Below, in pieces: positions 55,701 to 64,000 of a stretch of DNA of 64,000 nt. Every line of letters starts with the position of its first letter. Position 1 is the stretch's first letter. The notes under the pieces were generated by a model that saw nothing but the letters and a program-made list of their open reading frames with translations, was not told where the DNA came from and did not search any database. A program made the translations under genes and the position numbers. Origin of the DNA: Lepidodermella squamata (lineage: Eukaryota > Gastrotricha); the NCBI GenBank assembly GCA_047495785.1, contig JBLDXI010000017.1, positions 1,674,001-1,738,000 on the forward strand, read 5' to 3'.

Positions 55701-57731
55701 GCCGGCTAATATAAAACGTCGGCTGCTGCTGACTAAAAGGCCGCCGAAAAATAGCATTAATGTTTATTATTTGAATGAAACATGGCAAAATTTCGGAGAC
55801 GAATATAGGCAATGAAGAGCGTCAAGCGTGGGTCATTTCCGCACCTGCATCGCACCTACAACTAAACATTCGTTTGTAAAACCGCGCAATAATTGCCTTC
55901 ATTAAAACGCCACTACGTATAATATTAATGTAATAGGAATCACGCCAATTAACGCCTTTGAATGAATTAATATGAAACGTGCGCTATTTCCGAGCAATTG
56001 CGGTCACTTTCCCAGAAGTAATAGCTGAGGTAGTGAGTAAAATCCGAATATATAAGAGAAAAAAGTTTGCACTGGTGATTTAGGAGTAATATCGTGTTTT
56101 CAGCAGGTGGTAAGTTATTTTCTATGGGCGCGCTTTAGTTTCTCACTGGCCTGTTAAATTATTCATTGTATCCAAGCGTAGTGGACGAGAGAGCGATGAT
56201 GGACAGCAGAGTCGATTTGGTACCTGAATTGGCTTTGTTCAAAAACTTAGTCAGCTACTGGCGCCGTAGTCACAAAGAGACGAAAATAAGTCCTTTCCTA
56301 CGAAAATTTCCGATATGACAGCAAAATGTTTATCAGAATATTCATCTTTCCTACTCCGAATTCGCGACTCGAGCCAAAACTTATGGACTGGAAATATATT
56401 TGCGATGGCATTTTTTTGCTGTGCTGCCTACACAATAACACAAGTGTATAATTCGAGACCAAATTCATGTTTTATAATCGAATTCACATCGGCTTTTTAT
56501 TACTCCCTCGTTACCGGTTAGAATTGTAAACAAAAATGGGTCATTTTAACTTCTTCGACTCAAGATATCATTTTCGTAAATAATAACAAATAAATGCAAA
56601 GATGAACGCTAATTTGGTTAACAAAAGTTGCGCACGGTCAGGAATTTGTTGAGTTAAAAATAAAAATGTCTCACACGCGCCCGAACTATTTTTAGCTCCA
56701 AGCTTGGGTTAACATCAGCTAAAAATAAAAAGTGTAACTCGAACATACCAAACAGTTATTAGTAGTAAAAGTATGAATATTCATAAGGTGCTAATTTTAA
56801 TATTTCGAAGCCCTCAAAGTTGATAATTATGTCAGAAAAATTCCGGAAAAATTATTTTTGATTTGTCGACACCTTATTCCAACTGCTCAAATTTTTCTGC
56901 ATTTTATGGCACTCAACTAAGAATGTCCTAGTCTCATGACACATCATGAATATATTCATATTCTTGAAACTATACCCCCTTCCTTGGAGCTATTTTTGGA
57001 GCTCATGGGAAAGGCGTCATTTTGGTCCGTTTTGCAGGAGACAAACAGCCTAATTTAGCACGTGCGTAAAAGTTCAACTAGTGTCGCCTCAATTCCACCG
57101 TGTGGATCTTTTGATTGTCATACTGTATATTAATTTTCTCATTTTTCTCCAATATTTTACTGAGATGATGTCGGGTTGGTAACTGTAGGGCCGCGCTTAA
57201 GAATGATCTGTTCGGGAAATTTCAATTTTTTCATCGAAAGAACCCATCGACCGAGCTGGATCCTTGATTTGGCGACGGCTTCAGACCCTGATGGCTTTCT
57301 TCGAAAACCATTTACCGCCGCCTCCAATGAATTCAAGATCCTCACTATTTTCATTCTAATCGACAGATTTTTTATTCAAATCTTTTATGTGATTTGTGAT
57401 CTTACTTGAAATTGTACTCATTTTATTTTACGAAACAACGATTAATTAAGCTGGATTTTGCACACCTATTTTCTAGGTCGCTTTTAAAGCTTTTAATTGA
57501 CCTAAAAAATGGGTCACGCCACGATCTATTATACGCTCACCCTCGCCGTTTTTCGGTCCGTTCTCTCGATGATGGTCAAGTTTAATCAATTCTCGACAAA
57601 ACAATAGTTCAAAATCGATTTCTGCAAATCCGAGTTTTTTCAACCACCACGGACCGCCTCAACTTGTGCCGTACACCCCAGTCATTGGCTTCAGGAAGCT
57701 CGACTGAGCAGCGGCGACTGCAGTATATATA
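52793..57731. other. 5-kb gene-free region upstream of a GPCR
   Basis: This is the largest gene-free block. Frames are short, and AT/TA runs are common (for example 54457-54469). CGCGCG-rich patches occur near 52985-53015 and 54295-54340. Many TTATTA/AATAAT strings suggest old low-complexity decay. It probably includes the promoter of the 52792 gene in its left part. I found no exon, RNA gene or long inverted repeat before the MITE. Confidence 0.4.
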
Positions 57732-58155
57732 CTGTATATCTACTAATTTTCGGTGGTCACTAATTTTCGGTTTTGGAGATTTCGGACCTGTACTTTTAAT
57801 TTCGGTGGATTTGAATTCGGTTTGAGAGTAGATCCTGAGAAAAAATTCGAAATTAGTCACTTGAAAATTGATTTCAGTGCTTCAATTTCGTGTTTTTACA
57901 CGCCATGCGGAGATAATCACTGCTTTAGCAGCGTCAATATCTGCTGCTTCCAATATCCTTACTACCTAAAATTGCAGGTAACACAATTTTGGCACATTTT
58001 ACCCTACTTTACCATGATAAAGCTGTATTGTAGAAAAGAACTATAAATTGGCCTAATTTATTTTCGGTGATTTTGAATTCGGTGTTTCCTCAAAAACACC
58101 GAATTCAAAGATCAAACCGAAAATTAGTGACCACCGAAAATTAGTAGATATACAG
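57732..58155. mobile_element. mariner-like MITE, 424 bases
   Basis: The element has perfect 42-base terminal inverted repeats: CTGTATATCTACTAATTTTC onward at 57732-57773, and its mirror at 58114-58155. Both sides are flanked by TA (57730-57731 and 58156-58157), the Tc1/mariner target duplication. Within each repeat the string ACTAATTTTCGGT occurs twice. The interior has further related pieces (TTTGAATTCGGT near both ends) but no transposase reading frame. It is therefore a non-autonomous miniature element. Confidence 0.88.
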
Positions 58156-58292
58156 TATTATAAAAGACGTGGCAACCTTTTTCAACCTTTGTCACCAATG
58201 CTTTTATTTTTGATATCGTGTTAAAGGTTTTGATACGTATATAATTCGGAGGGCAAAAATTAAAATTTGCAAATATCTGATGGCGATGAGTT

Positions 58293-59686
58293 TTATTCTT
58301 CCAACTGGAATCGCAGGCTCTTTTTCCGGGTAACGACTCGCGTCGACACTGCCGGGTCGGAATGTCTCGGCCGCGATGACATCGGTATCACGGTTAGCCT
58401 CGCGACCTTCGACCGGCGATGAGCCCGCTTAATAGTGGCAAATATTGACTGAACAAACGGATTGAGCACCGGAGCTAACGGAGATAGCCAGTAGCTTATT
58501 GTTAGCACGATAGGCGGCACGTGATTTTTTACTTGTTCCGCGTCGAGTTGCGTCGACAGCGTCACGAACATGACGAGGTAGACGAGGCCGTTGAGCAGGT
58601 AGAACACTAGGATGGACGTAGCCATCAGTTGAGCGACGTGAACTTCACGTTCAAACGCGAGCCGGGCTTGCCGGTTCGCGTCGTAACACCGCTTGCCAAT
58701 TTCTAATTTTCGGCTAAACCGGTAAGCTCGAACAAATACCCACATTCTCCTAGATTTTTGCAAAAATAAAATTAATTAAAATTAAAATTAATTAATTAAG
58801 GTAAACTAATTAATTTAATCAATTTAATTTTATATGATAATTTAGATTAAAATAAAAATAAAATAATTACTTACGAATAATTGACGGTATTTAAAACAAT
58901 CGGCAAGAAAGTCGTGCTCATAACGACGAAATATTTGAACACAACCTGGTTAAGGTTCGATGGGACCGGCAGTAGGCCACATACCATGATCGGCCAGTTG
59001 CCCATACCGGCACCGTCAATTGGCAACAAAAATGTCCGGGCTACGCCGAGAAAAACAAATGGATAACTCCACATGACGCCGTTGAGTAGAAAAAGCAGGC
59101 CGATGAGGCAAATTAGGGAGCACCAGCTCATGCCGGGTAGGCTTTCAACGCCGGGAGTAGCCGCGGTCATGCTGGCTAATTTGCACTGCCTCCCGACCGT
59201 GCGAAACCGCTCGTAACTGATCAGCGTGAACAGCCAGTTTATTAAGGTGGTTAGGGCGAATCGGCTGCCGATAACAAGAGCGCAGCCCGAGGTGCCGCTG
59301 AAGTACCAGTCATTGTACAGCCTGGACAAGGCTCCAACCAGGGCGACGGCTGCCAGTAAACAGTTGGCGAGGGTTAATGTGAATATAAGGAGGAGAAATT
59401 CAGGTCGAACGCGTTGGTTGTGGAAGCGATGTAGAGCGATAGAGTTCGTGACAAGAGCCAGGCAAAACAAAGTTATGGAGAAGGCAACTTCTAACGGCGT
59501 GCAATAGCTTCCTCTGTTGAATTGCTGGTCGTACAGGTAAATGCAGGGCGGGGGAATTTCGGTGCCATTTTCATCGGCCACTCGCCACTCGGCGGGCACC
59601 TGTTTGCGTGGGAGGCACACCCAGGACACGTTCAACGGCCCTGTAACCCTTCGATTAACGTTATAGCCGAGAAAGCAGCCATCCAT
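58293..59686 (-). CDS. class A GPCR, orphan
   Basis: Two exons (59686-58875, 58749-58293) give 422 residues. The extracellular N-terminus carries several Cys and Asn-linked glycosylation sites (LNVSWVC, ENGTEI). Helices follow: ITLFCLALVTNSIALHRF, LLLIFTLTLANCLLAAVALV, ALTTLINWLFTLISYERF (ERF in place of DRY), CSLICLIGLLFLLNGVMWSY. The fifth is around FKYFVVMSTTFLPIVLNTVN, with one intron just after it. The sixth is MATSILVFYLLNGLVYLVMF and the seventh PIVLTISYWLSPLAPVLNPF with an NPF-type end. The tail is Arg/Ser-rich with possible kinase sites. It is not closely like the 52792 receptor. Ligand unknown; related receptors in small invertebrates are mostly peptide or amine receptors. Confidence 0.82.
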
Positions 59687-61368
59687 AACGCAGGGTTAAG
59701 GTTAATCGAGGTTTTATTACAGTTAATTGACACACTAGTCAGCTGCATTAATTTAACGTGTTGGATGGCAGCAGGGAAAAATCATTCCATTAACATTAGT
59801 TTTAAAGCTATTTAGTATAAGAATAATGAAGGTGCAAATTTTGTCATTTAATATTATTTAAGCACGTGCCTATTGTTGGGAGTTACACGCGTTTGAGTTC
59901 GAACCATTGAGGAACTGTGAAGAGCGAAGGCCAAAAAGCAAAAAATTCGAAAGATTATATCACACGCATCGATTTTTTTATTGGTGATTCACAAATAGAT
60001 TGCTATATATATATATTTGGTAGATATGGAATCCGGAGCAAAATATTCTCATCATCAGAAAAATTCAAAATATGGATTTACCGGGGATTGATGACAGCTC
60101 AAGATCCGATGCCATGAGAAATCTCAAATAGTTGGCAAAATTATAGGTCAAAGAGTAACTTGGCGAAATTTAGAAGGAGGCTTTGTTACAGGGTGGGTTG
60201 AAACTCCCGCCAATTATGGTCACATGGTATAATCAAGCACGTGACCCACACAACTATCTTAAACTCTTTCGCAATTGTTGAACTTCTTGAATTTTCCAAA
60301 ATCCTCATAATAACATGACCTAATTTAATAAAGCGCATCCTGCGCAGTTGCAAAAACAAAATGAGGCAATAAGTTGGAAAATCACCGAATAAATAAGCGG
60401 AGGCAATTTCCAACATCGCTCGTTGGTGAAATGAATTCAAATTCTTCGGAATTTCTTGGCACAACACAAATTTCAGCCCTAATAGAACCGTTTTATAAAT
60501 TGAGCTTATACAGTGGGAAGAGACAATAATGTTTTCTAACTGGTTCAGAGTTTGCTTACGGAGTATTATTAGAGCGAATGATCTTTCAACAATTTTATTC
60601 GAAATATACCTCATTCCATTCTGACAGTTAAAGCGGCCTGAGTTGCAGCTGAAATAGCATGACTGTGCAAATGTTGAGACCACGCTCAAGCGACGTCAAG
60701 CGCCGCAGTTGCACCTAGAAATTTGGGGAAAAGAACACCTTACGATGAGTGCTCATATTGTCAAGATGTTTATTATTTCGCAGATGAGTAAGCTAAAATA
60801 TCTGGAAAAACTTTATCCATCAGGTTTTCTGAATTTTTTACCGGGATAAAATCGGATAAAAATTCATCGAGATATGAATTTTCGAAAATTAGCAGCAAAT
60901 TATTAATAAAAATATGGGTCACGCTAATTGCGCGCGCAGCCCGAAATACCATGTCATAAAACCGCCTTAATTCAGAATTCGCAGAAAAAATAAAATAATG
61001 GGAAGGCTAGAAAATTGTACGTTATGGTCTCAATTAAAAAATGTTTGCAATTGCTGACCGGCATTAACATCTGAAATAAAATAAAATCTGATGAAGAAGT
61101 AAGGCGATTGACCTAGTTTTCACCAAGAAGTTCATCTATCGGTTATTAATCAAGGAGATATCTTTTTGTTTTAGCTGAACGCGATTTTTTCATTATACTA
61201 TTAATTAATTTGTCCCCATGATATATCGTGAAAAACTGCGCATCAAAGACCAATTTTATTTCAACAAGACAATTTACTATAATAATAAATGCGTACAAGA
61301 GCATGAACCAGTTGAAAAAATCAAATAATCGCATCATTGGCACATTATTTCAATGGAAAATTCAGAAG
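59687..61368. other. 1.7-kb intergenic region
   Basis: AT-rich sequence between the GPCR start and the propeller gene end. A minus-strand frame at 60186-60614 (142 codons from its first ATG) is the only long one; it has no signal, domain or paralogue here and is not called. The short run TATATATATATA near 60004-60015 is the only obvious repeat. Confidence 0.4.
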
Positions 61369-62729
61369 TTAATCGAAGTCGATAAGCGAGCCGAAGAAAA
61401 CGACCTGGTCGCCCTGGTAATCTGGTGTCACAACAACGGCAGCACATTTCGCTGCGCCACCAGCAAATTCGAAGGGCTCGGCGCCACTCGGAGCGTGAAG
61501 AACGGCAATATCATTCGCCATATACGTCGGAGGCATACCCGACCTAATAAATGTCGATATAGTTTCATCGCCGTCAGGAGAAACGACCTGAAAAAAATTG
61601 AAAAATTAATTAGAATTTTTTCAATTTTTCAGAAACTTACGTCTATTCGACTGGTGCCTTTATGAGCGATTAAAATGTTGCCCTGCTGGTCGAAAGCTAC
61701 TGCCTTGGCATTTTGGTAGGACGGTGCCCCGATTTGCCTCGCCAAGTCTGTGAGTAATCGGCCAGTATTCGGGTCGATAGGCACCGTGTTCAAGTACTGC
61801 CCGCCGTGGGTGTTATACAACAACCGGCCGTCCGGGTGCACACCTAGAACCTTAGACTGGCCGAAAAACGCGTCTTTCGGGAAATTTACCAGCCACTTGC
61901 CGCAGCAAGTCCAGTCGTCGAGGGAGTAGCCAACAATATGGCTGGCTTCTGCGGTGAAAAGGCGCCGGCATGGCGCCGAACACGCAATACCCCGTTTTGT
62001 GACCGTAAGATCGAAACTCCGCTGAGTAAGGTGGACGTAGACGTCATCTTTCGTCCAAACTGGTGGTTCAAAAGAATTAAGCTGGCCGCGGTAAACACAT
62101 ACGATTTGACCATTTATCGGGTTCCGCGTTAGACTAGTCAAATGCTGACCGGGGGTGCAGCTGTCCCCAGGGCCAAATTCTACCTGGTACGTAGATTCAA
62201 TCGTGCCAGTCGGGTTGAAAATCTACGAAAAAAACAAGTATTTCGGGGCTATAACGATGAAAAAATCGCTTACATGAATTCGATGTGTGTTCCAAACTGC
62301 GAGTTGGTTGCGTTCTGGCATAGCTACGACGTGATTAGGCTTCTTCAGCATAGTTCCCATGCGATCGACGCCTTGAAACGTAGCCACGACCTGCATTTCA
62401 TCGTAGTTAATTTTAGCATCGCCCGGCTCACATCGCCGCCTTTTCCGTGTCTTCTCGTCCGCCGTATTGCCATTCGTTGGACTTGCCAGCGTTATCTCAC
62501 CGATTGGTAACTTCAGCAGATTGCTAACAGTTAGTTCAAAAGTGACGTTTTCTTTGAAACGGGCGGTAACTAAGGCCTCGAGCGGCGCCGAGTTGGCCAA
62601 TTTTCGGAATTCGGTAATCATTCGAGTTTGTTCGATCTGAAGATGAGCTACCATTTTGTGAACGATAGCCGCCGTTTTCAGCTCCAGCCGGCGCTCCATC
62701 ATTTGAACAAACGTTTCAGGGTCCATCAT
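61369..62729 (-). CDS. coiled-coil plus NHL-like beta-propeller protein
   Basis: Three exons (62729-62274, 62222-61641, 61587-61369) give 418 residues. The first 85 residues are a helical module: ELKTAAIVHKMVAHLQIEQ, then RFKENVTFELTVSNLLKLPI. A basic patch (KTRKRRRCEPGD) follows. From about residue 110 repeated blade-like units appear: VVATFQGVDRMGTMLKKPNH, LAVWNTHRIHIFNPTGTI, FGQSKVLGVHPDGRLLYNTH, AKAVAFDQQGNILIAHKGTS and DVVSPDGDETISTFIRSG, with GNI-type strands and terminal D residues like NHL or SGL propellers. NHL proteins bind RNA or proteins, often with a RING or B-box, absent here. The N-terminal module is shared with the two tiny genes just upstream on the same strand. Confidence 0.7.
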
Positions 62730-63374
62730 TTTTGGGGTTGAAAATGCGGGCAATTAATTTAATTTGATTATTTATTCTACAATGAAAGCAGCAGTGATTT
62801 GCGTCCGGAAGAAGTCAAGTCTAGCTACGCTATATTAAAATGAGCTATTTAAGCAACACGCAGCGGATATGGCCCATTTACGCACCTTGTATGGGCTAAG
62901 AAACTTTGAAGCGGCTTGTTTTATTATTTATAGCTCACAACGCGCATACACTTCGCGCGTAAAACAAGGAAAAGACAACAATTTTCATAAAATATTTAAC
63001 TAAATGGTCGCTCGTAATGAGACACCGATCTTATTGCTAGCCAGGGCGCATTTTAAACAGTATTGATTGTACATATTTTCTCCAACGTTTTGTGTATATT
63101 CACGGACACTTCACGCCCGGTGTTTGTGTGTTTACCTTGCAATATCTGTCGTAGAAACAAGTAGCCATATATCCGGTTGTGTGTTAATTTTATGCAATGG
63201 TAAGATTGTTTCCGCTTCATTCTTGTTTACAGTGGCCGTCTTACTTCAGGCATAGGAATTTCATGCAAGTATACGCCAAAATCATTTGTGTGCTGGATTT
63301 CAATTAATCGAATACATCAATAACAAAAATTGACCCAACAAATTTCAAGATTTATTCATCAATTTAACGCAAAA
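62730..63374. other. spacer with promoter of propeller gene
   Basis: 645 bases with no gene seen; it separates the propeller gene from the first small module gene. AT-rich, without repeats. Confidence 0.4.
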
Positions 63375-63656
63375 TCAGTCCAGTTTATTGTTATCAGATG
63401 CTGCAGGCTCTTCAGATGATGCCGAAGGGTCCCGTTGAATACGCAGCTGGCCGAATGGTGTTTTCAGCAGCCGATCGAGAAGTGCATTGAAAACTGGATT
63501 TTCCCTGAAATGAATATTCGGGTCATTACTGGACGTAATTAGGCTGCTAGCTTCGGCAATTAGTTTTCCTCGCTTCGCCAACAACTCCTCGATTGCGTGT
63601 GTAATTTTCTCAGAAAGGTCAGCTTCGATTTTGCCAAACTCACTCGAGTCATCCAT
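63375..63656 (-). CDS. 93-residue small protein with the propeller gene's N-terminal module
   Basis: Single exon, ATG 63656. The helical part EADLSEKITHAIEELLAKRG is followed by FRENPVFNALLDRLLKTPFG, which lines up with RFKENVTFELTVSNLLKLPI in the propeller protein and EFERNKEFDEILSQLLETQI in the next gene. The consensus is F-x2-N-x2-F-x3-[LV]-x2-LL-x2-[PQ][FI]. It ends in a Ser/Asp/Asn-rich tail. No membrane span or signal. Function unknown; it could be a dimer partner or a truncated regulator of the propeller protein. Confidence 0.55.
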   Translation of the reverse strand: MDDSSEFGKIEADLSEKITHAIEELLAKRGKLIAEASSLITSSNDPNIHFRENPVFNALLDRLLKTPFGQLRIQRDPSASSEEPAASDNNKLD

Positions 63657-63705
63657 TTCAAATTTTATCAAATATTTCGCTAAATTATTCGGGTATAAAC
63701 ATTAT

Positions 63706-63951
63706 TTATTTTTCTTGACGTTTATTTTTCTTGTGTTTTTTCGGCGATTTTTTATTTTCTGACACCGAAATTATTTGCGTTTCCAGGAGTTGAGATAGGA
63801 TTTCATCAAACTCTTTGTTTCTCTCGAATTCCATCACCGACCCGTTTTTCACGCCTTTGTCAATATTTTCAATCAATCTGTCGCGTTCTTTGTCTAGAGC
63901 TGAAGTTAAACGCTCTAACAAATCAGCCAATACCCTGTCAACATTCGACAT
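63706..63951 (-). CDS. 81-residue small protein with the same module
   Basis: Single exon, ATG 63951. The helix LADLLERLTSALDKERDRLI and the core EFERNKEFDEILSQLLETQI match the propeller N-terminus and the neighbour. The tail is strongly basic (KKSPKKHKKNKRQEK), possibly a nuclear or RNA-binding tail. It begins only 49 bases from the window edge, so additional family members may lie to the right. Confidence 0.55.
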   Translation of the reverse strand: MSNVDRVLADLLERLTSALDKERDRLIENIDKGVKNGSVMEFERNKEFDEILSQLLETQIISVSENKKSPKKHKKNKRQEK

Positions 63952-64000
63952 TGGACATGAAAATTATCTAAAAAATTGGTAAAAATTTGATTTGTTTATT

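Noticed and set aside
60186-60689. 167-codon minus-strand open frame
   Set aside because: The frame opens at TTG (first ATG at 60614), lies in AT-rich sequence, and shows no signal peptide, domain or relative in the window. It could be chance.
61228-61665. 145-codon plus-strand frame
   Set aside because: It lies opposite the last exons of the propeller gene and is a shadow of that coding strand.
1-64000. CRISPR arrays, bacterial operons or prophage
   Set aside because: The sequence is eukaryotic with spliced genes; no regularly spaced direct repeats or bacterial signals are present.

Overview
This window is eukaryotic nuclear DNA from an invertebrate animal. The genes are split by many GT-AG introns, most only 50-60 bases long. 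They encode animal proteins: nicotinic-type receptor subunits, a stonin/UNC-41 endocytic adaptor, rhodopsin-like GPCRs, sushi-domain membrane proteins, a SWEET sugar transporter and a LIV-1 type ZIP metal transporter. Compact genes, tiny introns and the UNC-41-like adaptor suggest a small-genome ecdysozoan such as a nematode or tardigrade. The phylum cannot be fixed from the sequence alone. Exon coordinates were worked out by hand from splice sites and reading-frame phase, and most models close exactly in frame.

Layout. 1-2.8 kb: a FERM-domain gene running off the left edge and a small folate-receptor-like secreted protein (both minus). 3.6-6.7 kb: a SWEET transporter and tubulin cofactor E (plus). 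8.6-18.6 kb: a double-Tudor/AT-hook protein and a very large C2H2 zinc-finger gene (plus). The last intron of the zinc-finger gene holds a decayed element of about 1.7 kb with long inverted repeats and a SWIM-OTU gene. 20-22 kb: two sushi-domain type I membrane proteins (minus). 23.07-26.62 kb: an apparently complete PIF/Harbinger DNA transposon with intact DDE transposase, Myb/SANT-like partner gene, 23-bp perfect inverted repeats and a 3-bp target duplication. 27.8-29.9 kb: a ZIP transporter (plus). 30-40.5 kb: a divergent Cys-loop receptor, a J-domain/transmembrane/RING protein, a two-segment membrane relative of it, a PAP2 phosphatase (plus), and two tandem nicotinic-type subunits. 41.8-44 kb: four small single-exon genes of unknown function, two of them tandem 90-residue Cys/Tyr-rich paralogues. 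45.3-49.7 kb: stonin/UNC-41 (minus). 51.4-59.7 kb: two class A GPCR genes separated by about 5.5 kb of non-coding DNA that contains a 424-bp mariner-like MITE. 61.4-64 kb: a coiled-coil plus NHL-like propeller protein and two tiny genes that share only its N-terminal module.

Several genes fit neuronal signalling (three Cys-loop receptors, two GPCRs, stonin), but I see no operon-like unit. The best candidates for something undescribed are the J-domain/TM/RING fusion and its truncated relative, the 61-64 kb three-gene family, the 90-residue Cys/Tyr-rich pair, and the SWIM-OTU element with its CAGCAA-patterned inverted repeats.
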